From Halichondria panicea (lineage: Eukaryota; Porifera; Demospongiae; Suberitida; Halichondriidae), in assembly GCF_963675165.1 (NCBI RefSeq), contig NC_087380.1, positions 1,479,803 to 1,543,802 of the forward strand: 64,000 nucleotides of DNA, given 5' to 3'. The notes under the pieces are model-generated. The model saw only the letters and a list, made by a program, of their open reading frames with translations. It searched no databases and was not told the DNA's origin. Every line of letters begins with the position of its first letter. Within the stretch, counting starts at the first letter, position 1. Position numbers and translations under genes: made by a program. Shown here one piece after another: positions 9,692 through 20,600 of the stretch.

Positions 9692-10947
9692 GCAGTACTA
9701 GTGGAGCTTCTATTGTTACAACAAAACACTGCATGTGTACATTGTGTGTTTGTTTACATTATCATAGTGACACACTCTTTTGTTTCTAAAAATAGCAGTT
9801 AAGGGTACTCCCCTCAGAGCTAAACATAAATGGGGTTTGGCTTGTATATATCCTCAATTAAACCACCTCTGGAAATAATGGCTCATAATTCACTACTGAA
9901 CACACACACTGGTACTAACTAGTCCACAATACAACACATGCGTTATTACGGTTATAAACAATAACAACATTTCACATTTCATTGTCATAATTAGGTAATC
10001 AATAAAGAGCAGTGTTTGTGCTTTGTCAAACAGAGTGAACTCTCACTACAACAGTTGATCTGCAAACAAAATTATACTGTACACATGCACCACCAACGCG
10101 GTCCTGGGTAATTTATAACACTACCATAATACTGCTAAAACACAGCTTACAGTAATGGCTTGAAAAAATTGACAGGCTAGCAGTGACTAGTCAGTGCCCT
10201 AAAATTAGCTTGTATACGAGGCATATGCGGAGGAAGTAACTCAATACATGAACTTCAGTTCAACATGCATTCAATTTTGTATGGTTGCATGGCTACCAAT
10301 CCAAATACAAGCTGGTAATGATGGGATAAACACAGCGAGCCTGATACCAGTAAACGAGGCAATGGCAAGCACACGCAAGTATTAAATACATAACATTTTC
10401 GCTGGAATACATATGTATCTACAGTATAGAATATCATTGTGAGAATAATATGTACCTATACCATATTCAGAGTTGCATGGAAACCACTATCATAATTCTA
10501 TGATTGTACGTTATGTGCATTACTCGGACTTTGGGACACTACAACACAACGATACAATACCTCGTGTCCATGATCTAACTATTCCGTAGAAGCCACTATT
10601 TAAAGTGTATTCATTCAGTGCTATGAGAATAGCAAGTTCTGTGGAGTTCCTATAATTATACAGCTATAGATGTATTACACGCACAGTGAAACAAGCTACG
10701 CTGTCACATGATAGTACATACCGTATAAGCAGGTAATTTTGTATCCTTGAAATTCACAAAAATGTTCCAATTTAGAATATTAACCATTGGAAATTGCCCG
10801 CTATATACGGTAAAATCATTGATCAGTGCAGGAAATGACAACCACCATAAAATATACAGTAGCCACAGAGCCACATCACGCACATACGTAACACACAAAC
10901 AATTAATAACCACACAACACACACACACTGTCAGAGTTACCAAACAT
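9692..10947. other. Intergenic spacer between A2 and A3
   Basis: No gene is seen. It holds array-derived flank (9720-9830 resembles the A1/A3 upstream region) and a ~94-bp inverted-repeat element at 10719-10812 with ends TACCGTATAAGCAGG and CCCGCTATATACGGTA, similar in terminus to M1/M2. Confidence 0.6.
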
Positions 10948-11607
10948 CTAATCATACACTGGTCTAATCCTAGTACTATCGCAAGAACATATAGAGTCAA
11001 CTACGACAACACAACTAGCTAAATTGTTTGCTTCGTCACAGCTGAATTCAGGAAGCCAGCACTTCTTGAGCTAATATTGTCGTTGCATGTCTAGACAGCC
11101 AGTGCTGATGCACACGTATTGGGAAATTCCCTTAAACAGAAACTTTAACTCGATAGTTGCAATAGTTCTTCCCTTGTGCGTGTTCCAATATTGCCTCAGG
11201 GGGTGAACTTCTCTATTCAACTTTTGCTCTTCTTTCTGACCTTTCTTGATATGAATGCCGGCCTTCGCAGCAAATGGACTGACAAGTTTTAGAAGCTTGA
11301 CAAGGCCACCATTAGCACTACATCAATTTGGTCGACATGTTCAATTTTTCGTGTTGGGTGGTGGGCAAACTTGTGTCCTTCCAACAAGTGATTGGCATCT
11401 ACCACTTGTGACTCAGGAACAGTACACTCAGCTTCCAGTTTAACCGTGATCGTTATAATTTCCTTCAGCTGCTGTTTGTCTCTTATATTTACATGGGCAT
11501 AATTAGGATAGTGACCACGACTCAACGTTTCCAAGGCAGCCAACACCTTGGTCCAGGCCTTTGCCTTGAGGTCCTGTAGCCCTCTTTGGTTTTAGAGCCG
11601 TGGCCAT
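10948..11607 (-). pseudogene. Orphan array gene, type A copy 3, frame-disrupted
   Basis: The ATG at 11607 and stop at 10948 correspond to those of A1 and A2, but the frame changes several times: near the 5' end (deletion around 11570), near 11316 (lost bases after the HVDQIDV segment) and again toward the 3' end. About 86 codons are continuous (LAALETLSRGHYPNYAHVN to HVDQID). It is almost identical in sequence to A1. Where A1 has a TGA at codon 19, this copy has TGG. Confidence 0.7.
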
Positions 11608-12130
11608 TGCCGGTGGAGAACGACCTGCTTGTATTTAACACTGCATGCATGTGTGCTTGTTTACATAATCATTGGTGACACGCCCCTATTGTGTCTATAA
11701 ATAGTAGTCTAGGGTACTCCCCTCGAGCGCTAGATTGCATAATTATAACACCTCTGTATTAGTACAATACGCTTATACTTTAGGTGGCTAAGTAATGATT
11801 AGTAATTATGGATGAGGGACACTATAACCCATAGATACATCATGCCCATGACTTAACTAGATCCTACGTACTTTTCATTGGCTAACTAGAGCCAGCAGCA
11901 CAATAATTTGTATCCTCAAGCCATCTATATAATACGTAGTTTACTGAACACACTCAAGTGGGATCTAATTACTGCACAATTAACACACACATAGCCAATC
12001 AAGAAAGAGAATGAAAAACACACACACTGACACCAGGTACGTTAGTAACAAAATTCTCATTTACAACACTTGATTTACAAACATAAATTATATACCACTG
12101 TTATGAATTAGTCAAGGCTATAAATTAAAA
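10948..12130. repeat. Segmental duplication of 614-1835
   Basis: The A3 gene and ~500 bp of its upstream flank repeat the A1 gene and flank almost base for base. Shared landmarks are GTGACACGCCCCTATTGTG, CCCCTCGAGCGCTAGATTGC, GGATGAGGGACACTATAACC and the CACTGACACCAGGTACG block. Differences are few substitutions and small indels, pointing to a recent duplication or gene conversion. Confidence 0.85.
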
Positions 12131-12230
12131 GTAATCTTGGTCATAGAAGCGATACACAAACTGAGATATAATTCTCACTACATGCACTTAATATAAAATA
12201 ACACACTTCTTTGCTACAACTTCTTTGTTT

Positions 12231-12926
12231 CTATACGCTACTAACTATATCCCACATAGTTTTCGCTTCGCATTCTAAATAGATTACAGCAGTGCCTCTT
12301 GATTTGTCCCACCCTTTAAGGTTACTAAGCACACTGTGAGCAGTAAGTTCTTTCGAATAGCTCCAGATTAACGACGAATGACTGAATGTAACGTCACAGT
12401 TAACGTTTACAGACACCTCAAATTTACAGTCAAGGAGAGTGGATCCTGTCATATGCTTTAGCATCGTCTTAGGGGGGAGGTATTGACCATGTGTGACACA
12501 CTCCTCACCCGACTTACTTCGTGAACATTCCTTGGCACCATTGTGAACTCCCGCATTGACCACTGACAATGCTTTCACGTCTCCATTGGCTGAATGTGCA
12601 GCAATACGTTTCACTTGCTTTTCATTGCTGACTGTTTTTATGGACTCACGCTGATACTCAATGTCTAGGTTGTTCACTTTGACACTTTGAAACGAAGGAA
12701 CGAATTCGATTTCTCGGCATCCAATCGTCTTACGATGTAGACTCTTAAAGAAATTGTCCTTTCCTGCTGATGTTACATGGTAATCTTTGCCACCAGCATA
12801 TTTCAGAGCAGCTTCCATTAAAGAGGTAAATTTAGTATCACACGATTCATTTCCGAAGGCAAAAAAGGGCCCTGGGTAAATTATAGCCATAGCACTGGCC
12901 AAAACAATAGCCATGATAATACCCAT
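12231..12926 (-). CDS. Orphan array protein, type C copy 3, with hydrophobic N-terminus (231 aa)
   Basis: Intact single exon from ATG 12926 to the stop at 12231. Unlike C1 and C2 it begins with a ~25-residue hydrophobic segment (MGIIMAIVLASAMAIIYPGP) that could be a signal peptide or anchor. The type C body follows: LMEAALKYAGGKDYHV, DNFFKSLHRKTIGCREIEF, a linker rich in Ser/Asn/Lys, PPKTMLKHMTG, CKFEVSVNVNCDVTF and VLSNLKGWDKSRGTAVIYL. Other in-frame ATGs lie within the hydrophobic stretch, so the start could be later. No recognised family. Confidence 0.6.
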   Translation of the reverse strand: MGIIMAIVLASAMAIIYPGPFFAFGNESCDTKFTSLMEAALKYAGGKDYHVTSAGKDNFFKSLHRKTIGCREIEFVPSFQSVKVNNLDIEYQRESIKTVSNEKQVKRIAAHSANGDVKALSVVNAGVHNGAKECSRSKSGEECVTHGQYLPPKTMLKHMTGSTLLDCKFEVSVNVNCDVTFSHSSLIWSYSKELTAHSVLSNLKGWDKSRGTAVIYLECEAKTMWDIVSSV

Positions 12927-13243
12927 GACACTGCTTGAAGGCTAAAGGTTGCCACACTAACAAAAATCGAATTAAAAATGACAGTGGCTTATAGTAAGTG
13001 GCTTGAAATTGACAGGCTAGCAATGACCTAATAAACACTTAGAACAATTAACTTTTGCAAACCCATGAAAAATAAAACAATAAGCGATTACACAATGACA
13101 TCACTGATTTTAGAGCATATTTAGCTTACGAATACTAGGCACACCTACAGTCTACGTGATTCAGTGATTAACAAACTAAGACAATTATCACTATAGCAAT
13201 CTAAAAACAAAATTGGTGTAATTACATCACATTAATTATCAAA

Positions 13244-13902
13244 TTATGCCTTGACAACAACAATCTCATTCTGAGTAGCTTCCACTTTGTATCCAACCTC
13301 GACCACAGCAATACCTTTTAATTTGTCCCATCCTTGGAGCAAACTAAGCACAGCAAGAGCAGGAACACTTTTCACCGCCGTTCTTCCCAACCCTTTCTTC
13401 ACATAGAAACCAATTTGCTGGCTTGGAACACGAAGAGATACCTCAGCTTTACAGACATAAGTACTGTATCCTTTCTGTCGGCGTAGCTTTGCCTTACCGG
13501 GAATGGCCTGACTACACTCGACATAGTCACCACTCGACTTTTTATTCATAAATCCACTAGCTTTAGCAGATAGTTTCCAAAGGTCCATGACAGTGAGAAA
13601 ACTAGATTCAGAGCCACCTTTCACTTGTACTTCATGGCCTGTTGATCCTGTGCGAATAGCTGGTGCCTTTTCAACATGGAAATCAGTGTCAGTTTCATTC
13701 TTCTGGTTGGCATCCTTAATCGAACGGAAACACTTATGTTCATGTTCGAGTTCCTTGATGGATATGTTTTCAAAGAATAGCTCTTTCTGTGACTTCTCGA
13801 TACAGTAATTTTCACCTAGATCGGTACGTACGGTATCCAGAGCAAGTTTCAGAAAGGAGAGAACTCAGCATCAATATCAACAGGTTTGACCTTACTAGCC
13901 AT
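13244..13902 (-). pseudogene. Orphan array gene, type D copy 1 (one frame break near the start)
   Basis: ATG at 13902 gives MASKVKPVDIDAEFSPF and then a stop. One base out of phase, from about 13860, the protein continues without interruption to the stop at 13244 (~205 codons): LKLALDTVRTDLGENYCIEK, a Lys/Glu-rich region, GFMNKKSSGDYVECSQ, IPGKAKLRRQKGYSTYVCKA, EVSLRVPSQQIGFYVKKG and LLQGWDKLKGIAVVEVGYKV. A single indel or an assembly error would account for the break. Type D differs from C in a longer charged middle and the QQIGFYVKKG strand. Confidence 0.5.
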
Positions 13903-14334
13903 TTCATAGGATTAAAGCTATCAATATGTAACAAGAGTTAGAACTATAAAATGACTTCTGCCAAAAACACACAGGCCCCCACAACCCATATGGCCTTAGA
14001 AAGTAACTTAATTAGCTAATGAGGTAAACATTCCACAGGAGCTACATACCTCAAGTGGGCGTGGGGGACGAGGCTATCTTCCACTATGTCTCTACAGCTA
14101 TCCTTTAAAGAGGTATAAATAACAGTACGTCATCAGTCAATTTCCGACTAATTAGCCATTTGACCGGCCATTTTAACTACTTGCTCGGTCACAGTCTCCT
14201 TTCATTAGCAAATATTGCAGGCCAAAGATCATAGTTATGATCGATGCATATGCGCACTAAAACTCATATCAGCCATGTGTCTTTGTTCATATATTATGTC
14301 AAAAGCAAGCTGGAACTCGATGCCAAGGTCATTC

Positions 14335-14468
14335 CCTCTTTTTTAAATTTCTTTCGAACGAAATGTGCTTCCCCCTTTTCAAAGAATTGTTTCTTTGTGA
14401 ATTCTTGATCATGTAATCATTTAGAGCAAGTTCCAAACTTCATAGTCAATCAAATTATTTCTAGCCAT
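14335..14468 (-). pseudogene. Degenerate 5' fragment of a type D gene
   Basis: ATG at 14468 (MARNNLIDYEVWNLL then stop) followed by out-of-frame remnants matching the KEQFF...KLFIPSK part of D2. It is short and heavily decayed. Confidence 0.55.
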
Positions 14469-14902
14469 ATAATATTGCTTAAAGGCTGTGGAGCTCTATA
14501 GTAACGAGTGATCGAGTACTAACAAATTGAGATACAACAACCGATTCAGTTTCAATAACATTATATTCACCTGATTATTATACTTTGTGACCACAAGAAA
14601 AATCTATAGTTATCTGGAAACTATAATATGGCTCATAATTCCCTATACTGAACACACTCAAGTATACTTATTACACAACACATCACACTTACACACACCA
14701 AGAATTTATTTCCTATATAAAGTCATGTCAACACACGGCTAAAAGACACGCTCAGGCAACGCGCTCAGGCAACACACGCTCAGGCCTACATGTGAATGAC
14801 AAAACACTGACTACAATCTATGTCATTAACAAGCAGAGACATACAGTGAACAATACACAGTTTGTCTATATACGCTTGCATCAGTGTTGTGGTCAGATTG
14901 CA

Positions 14903-15559
14903 TTAAGTCTCAAGATTAGTAATCACATGACGCTCAGCTTCCACTTGGTGTTCAATCTCGATTATAGCGGTACCTCTTGATTCATCCCACCCAGCTTACT
15001 AAGTATGGTGCGAGCAGGAGCAGTCTTCACCTCCTCTTTAAACAATTTCCATACATAGAAACCAACTTGCAGGCTCGGAGCACGAAGAGATATCTCAGCT
15101 TTACAGAGACAAACACATCGTATCCTTTCTCTCGACGTAGCTTTGCCCCAGGGAGAATGGGCTCACTACTGACAACGCTTTCTTCACTCGATTTCTTGTG
15201 CACAAAAGCATTGATATCAGCACCAAGTTTTATAACCTTCGCAAGAAAACTAGGAACACCAGCTTTAACATCACCTTTTAATTGCAGTTCGTTGCTCTTG
15301 GATCCTTTGCAACGAATGGGATCTCCTATAAGGCAGTGTCTAAGCCGTTACTTTCTTCGTAAACTTTCGATGGAATAAAGAGCTTGAATTGGCAATCAAG
15401 TAAGATAATAGATACATTCTGAAAGAATTGTTCCTTTTGTAACGTCTTGATACTGTAATATTCACCCAGCAGACTTGTACCAGTGGCTTTCAGAGCAAGT
15501 TCCAAGCAACTGTATACTTTAGCTTCGTACTCAATGAGACTGTTTTTGTTACTAGCCAT
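14903..15559 (-). pseudogene. Orphan array gene, type D copy 2, frame-disrupted
   Basis: ATG 15559 opens ~77 good codons (MASNKNSLIEYEAKVYSCLE to SKVYEESNGLDTAL). Frame changes then occur at ~15325, ~15110 and ~14990. The intervening blocks are recognisable in other frames: GDVKAGVPSFLAKVIKLGAD, HKKSSEESVVSSEPILPGAK, LRREKGYDVFV, then GWDESRGTAIIEIEHQVEAE to the stop at 14903. The pieces align along their length with D1, so this is a recent pseudogene or a poorly polished gene. Confidence 0.6.
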
Positions 15560-15984
15560 TTAATACTGCTAGCAGACCTAGGAATCTACATGATTGTACG
15601 TTATATGCATTACATAATCAAGTATATTGGTGACGTACCTATACGTAAAAACTGACAGCTGGGGTTAGAACAACAATGGACCTCTTTGCCTGAATCAACA
15701 GACCTCTATATAGGGCAGGGGGATACAATACTCTGATACTTAAAGTGGCTACGTAATAGTTACCAATAAGCTGAGGGACATTATTAAACCCCATGGATAC
15801 CGCAGTCATGCACGCCCATGATCTAACTAATTCATTTTTTCATTGACTAACTAGAAGCAACATTACATCTCAAGTTCCCTGGGAGTTATACATAGCTCAT
15901 AATTCACTACTAAACACTCTGATCAAGTGTGATCTAATTACTGCACGCATACACACTTACACATGCACATGCATATACATGTAC

Positions 15985-16240
15985 CATGCAGGAGCCCATA
16001 AAGAGAAGGAGCGGCTAACTTCCACGTATACTCGGGGATCGCGTTTCGTAATTGCCGGTGAAACCGCACTTCCTTGTATGGAAGCAACTAAGTGCTTGCA
16101 AACCGCATCCCTGCATTGCGTATAACACGTGTAGGGATTCAACCACTTAGTGACTCTGCATATATGGAAATGCGGTCATAACCACTTACGAAACGTGATC
16201 CCGTAGTTAGCCGCTCCTTCTCTTTATGGGCTCCTGCATG
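15985..16240. mobile_element. Foldback / MITE (256 bp)
   Basis: The outer arms CATGCAGGAGCCCATAAAGA and GAAGGAGCGGCTAAC are exactly inverted at the other end (GTTAGCCGCTCCTTC, TCTTTATGGGCTCCTGCATG). The inner parts also pair imperfectly (GATCGCGTTTCGTAA against TTACGAAACGTGATC). Non-coding. Confidence 0.85.
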
Positions 16241-16494
16241 TACCAATAGTTCATTTCCACATGTATAATATCAGAAGCATAATTATGAGGAGATGAAGTG
16301 TTTTACTATACACAGTATTGCGGATTCCATATGGCCAACTAATTTTGTGTAATGTGCTAAGTGCTCTATACATGTGTGGCTGATAACGTGGTTGATCTAA
16401 TAATAGTGAATATCATTAAGTACAATGAGTACAGCACTAAGCGGTTTGACATAGCAATTAATGTTTGTACACAGCAGGAGATACAGAATCCACG

Positions 16495-16640
16495 CAGAGG
16501 AGGTACAATATGCAGGATCAATTTTCTAATTATAAAACTTGATTAGCTGACTCAGACCTAGGCCTACACATGAATGGAATGTCATTAAAAATTAATGCTC
16601 AATCAAGCCTAGTTGCTCCTGCATGTCGTACCTCCACGTA
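16495..16640. mobile_element. MITE with GGAGGTACRA...TGTCGTACCTCC ends
   Basis: The left end AGAGGAGGTACAATATGCAGGA and right end TCCTGCATGTCGTACCTCC are inverted. Similar ends occur at 7376 and 20645, so this is a small family. Confidence 0.65.
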
Positions 16641-16646
16641 GTAATA

Positions 16647-16867
16647 CACTCTATTTTCTCATTTGCTCTTGATAATATTAATCAACAAAGAGAATTAATG
16701 ACAAAACACTATAGCTGCCTACAATCAAGTCACAAACAACCTCTGAGACACTAAGTGAGTTATTGTCTCAGAGGTTGTTTGTGACTTGATTGTAGGCAGC
16801 TATAGTGTTTTGTCATTAATTCTCTTTGTTGATTAATATTATCAAGAGCAAATGAGAAAATAGAGTG
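16647..16867. repeat. Perfect 104-bp inverted repeat with 13-nt loop
   Basis: The left arm 16647-16750 and right arm 16764-16867 are exact reverse complements with no mismatch that I can see. The right arm runs straight into a type D gene-start fragment. Perfect identity implies either a very recent inverted duplication or a foldback artefact of sequencing or assembly. Confidence 0.95.
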
Positions 16868-16904
16868 CATCTTCAATATCGACAGGTTTGACCTTACTAG
16901 CCAT
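16868..16904 (-). pseudogene. 37-bp copy of a type D gene start
   Basis: ATG at 16904 encodes MASKVKPVDIED, matching D1's MASKVKPVDIDA and its upstream bases, then stops abruptly at the palindrome edge. Confidence 0.7.
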
Positions 16905-17679
16905 TGCAGGAGGATTAAAGCTATCAAATTATGTTAAAAAGAGTTTAACTATAAACCTGTAGGTAGCATGTGTACTGAAAGTATTAATGCGTACAATCAT
17001 AGATGAATGTGCATTGTCATGTGAAGCCGAATATATCAGGTGCTTTCTAACCTTGACAATGATTGTTAGAAAGCACCTGATGATTATGATTATACGCTAT
17101 TTGTATTACTATTGTGGCGTATGAGTTCTGATGAACTGATGGTCCAGGAGTAATACGTTAGAAAGACAATACTGACTTCTATATTTGTTTCATGGACTTA
17201 TAGGTCAATCAACTTAAGTATTAATCATACTGACTTCTCCTGCTTTTATACTATTATTATGCTTCATGAACTTAGAATGGGAAATAAGAAATCGAGAAAT
17301 AAGAGAACACAACATATATATCTAGTTTCACACATTGTAAACCAGTTAGGAACATTGATGTCTATACATATACGCACGCACACATTATTACATATTATTA
17401 CATCGAAATTTATTCGTTGGCTACCAAAAATTAACCAATTTAGTGATAATGGGCTAATCTGCAAATAGGATTAGCTTAGCGCACCACAAGTATACAATTG
17501 ACCACAATAATATCGAAACCAATTATAACTTTATGGTTTACGTACGTTACAATTTGAACTTTGGGACAGTATAACCCATATATACGTACAGTACATATGT
17601 ACCTCATGCCAATTACATATTACGTGTAAAAGGTCTATAATTATATTCATATAAGCACTACATGCTGACACCCACTCAC

Positions 17680-20600
17680 TAGGACAGAGTGATCCTAGAA
17701 GATGAGCAGCTCCTCCGCCCAGTGACCTCACGTAAGCAGCTGCCACTGCCAGAGCCCTCGCTTGAAGGATCGGGGTCACATGGAACTGGACATTGGAATG
17801 TGGCAGCTTTCGAAATCTGAATCGATCGGAATGGAGTGTTGACAGATGATCAGGTTCCGTTCCAAATGTGGGTGTGGTCCAGATCATGGCTAGGAATCGC
17901 ATCAATGAGCCAGATTGCCCAAATTGCCTCTAAAGAATGGGATATCGTAATAGAACAGTACATAACCTTAATCTCTGTACAGAGCATGCATATGCAAGTA
18001 TTTAAAATAGGTAAACCCCACTAGTTATACATGTAAGTGCTCATGTGCAGTTTCCTACGCCAAACCACTTGAAATACTACACTATTAATACCATTAACAT
18101 TACTGTGACCATAGATTGAATAGGGAGAGGGATTTGAAACGGAAGTAGTGTCACGTGACATTTTACATTGAATTTGCAGCATGGCACCGGAGAGCCTTTG
18201 ATGTCAATCCGTGTTACGGTTGCTCAACACGCGGGAAGCAATGTTTCATGAATTATGATCACTACAAGATATTCAGAGCCCCCCTAAAATGTCATTCCTA
18301 ACGGTGAGCATCAGTTGGAAAAGAAAAAACACATTTTTGACTTTTGTAAAGATAGCTAGAGGTACAAAACGTTCTTTGAGATCTTTATGTACCTATATAT
18401 AATGCTTCTAATAATTATAGCTAAGACTGTGCAACCCATCGGTGTACTGTATCCCATCATATGGTCTCAAGTGTCAGTTTGAAGTGCAAGTTTTAGTACA
18501 AATGTAGCAGACAGTCAAGGCAAGGTACTATCTAGCCTAGATTTTACTTTCAGATACACAGCCTCGATTACACCCCGGCGTAACGCGGATATAATTCAAG
18601 GTAACTTTCGTTTCCAATCCCTCTCCCTATTCAATCTATGCTGTGAATAGCTAGTATATAATACAGCCCCAGCAATGAAACATAAATCTCATCTCTCAGT
18701 TCTAGTCTCCGCCCACCACTCACCTGGTTGAGTTTGGTCAGGAGAGGTCGGGCGGCCTCTGAGACCACACCCTCCACACAGGAAGTGATGAGTGAGAACA
18801 GTGATAGCAACACTTGATAGTAGAGGTCCTCTACCTTGCAACACTTGCGAGGGACCTCCAGCCACATTGCTGTGTGGGCGGTAATAGGGGTCACACTTTA
18901 ATACAACACTGCACACAATATTGCTGTGTGGGCGGTGAGAGGGGTCACACTTCAACACAACACTGCACACAATATTGCTGTGTGGGCGGTGAGAGAGGTC
19001 ACATTACGTACCATAATATTATTGTAGTACTACAGCTACTAAGTGCATATTTCAGTTTTGCATATTTGACGTTTCTAGCGTTAATACCGTATTACTAGAA
19101 TGTTGTGTGAGGGTTAATTGATCAATTTGCTGAAATATACCTGTGCTTAGATTGTCTGGTGTCAGGAGGTGCTCTGTAACGATGTTCAGGACCCACAGTA
19201 GCATGTTGCCATGGCTACGGTTCTTGCTGGGATGCTTCCACATGAGCGGCTGAAGGGACTCTGACAATCCACACACCTTCACACTCACACCCTGGGAGGG
19301 GAGGGGAGAGGCGTAACATTTATTAGTCGATAATAGTTAAATAATGTCCTAGTTCTCCTGTGTTTAATTTATTGAAGGGAGAACGTGGTTAATTAATGGG
19401 CGTGGCATGTTAAAAAAGGGGGAGTGGTCTACATGTTTATGCAGCCTGCAGGTATTATATTATTACAATCATGTAGATGCACCAAATTTCATATTTATCA
19501 TAACATTTCAGAGGGGGGGGGGGGGGGGGGGGCAAAAACAGCCATAAAATGTATCAAAGAAAACAGTAATGTTGATTCCAATGCTTTAAAAAATGCACAA
19601 TGTTTGTAACGAGAATAAATAAATTGTACAATAATTATTGATGAACACATGCAAGTGCACGAGAAAAATAATTGGCTGACAATAGTCTGTACAGCACGTT
19701 TCCATGCGCACACCTCGGGTACACAAGAGAGTTGGTCCCTGGTCATATCCAGTAGGTACCAGATGAGGTGTAGCTGTGTAATGATGTCATCACAGGTCAT
19801 GTGACTCACGGCCGACCCGAGGACACTCAGCAGTGCAAAGTAGGCAGGCTGATCAGGACTAGCCGTTGCCAGCGTGGAGAGTAGCGTAGTCAACTGCATG
19901 TGTGTGTGTGTGTGTGTGTGTGGGGGGGGTCACATGAGGGCACTAATAATTATGTGTATCAATAAGTGCGTAATAGCCACAATGATAGTTGAGTGACTGA
20001 AAGGGTTAGAAAACATCTTAAATAAATGATGTGTTTTAATCCAAAATTTCATTGGGGCCAAAATTTGGTCTAAATTGGACCACCATGGTATTATGTCCAA
20101 ATTGGCAAAGCTGTTATCGATTTTGGTGACACCATTTCAAAGGTTTCCTTTTAAACTTTCAGAAAATCATTTAATCGGTGAAATTGGATCAAGTTAATGC
20201 AGCTGAAATAGTCTCTGAACCGTTGATTAAACGGGGAAGGGTTGTAGTTTAACATTCAACAGTCATAACTTTAGTACCGTTGATCCAAAGTCAACAATTT
20301 TATGATTACATAGCCCTTGCATAGACAACATGCATGTAGAGTAGTGTAAAGTGAACGACAACATACCAGGTTGTGAGCTTCGTCAGTTCCCATGGTGACT
20401 ATTTGCCGACCAATCCGATCAAAGACAGCCTCACAGGCAGCTGCTAGGACAGCCGGGTCCCTATCAGTGTCCACCACCGCTACTCTCCACACTGCACACA
20501 ATCAGTACAGTATACAGTACAGGGTAATTATTTTGAGGGTATAAACTTCCACAGAATGGCAGCCTTTTTTGCAGCATGCATGGTATAAATGTTTGTGGTA

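Larger units (their letters stand above)
15560..17679. other. Repeat-rich spacer between the orphan array and HEATR1
   Basis: No gene is supported. The stretch holds a 256-bp foldback (15985-16240), a MITE-like element (16495-16640), a perfect palindrome (16647-16867), a 37-bp copy of the type D start (16868-16904) and a 17-bp stem hairpin (17035-17081, ATCAGGTGCTTTCTAAC and complement). Confidence 0.6.

Noticed and set aside
1-16904. Reading the array as a retroelement or virus-derived cluster
   Set aside because: No reverse transcriptase, integrase, capsid-like or LTR features are seen; genes have separate starts, similar 5' contexts and only host-type tandem duplication.
17107-17190. CTGATGA ... 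GAAA spacing suggestive of a hammerhead ribozyme
   Set aside because: The bases between the two core motifs do not form a convincing stem II and no stem I/III partner was found.
17786-17905. Extension of the coding frame upstream of 17785 (IWTTPTFGTEPDHLSTLHSD)
   Set aside because: A good AG acceptor at 17786-17787 matches the phase left by HEATR1 exon 12, so the upstream part is taken as intron; the exon itself is kept only tentatively.
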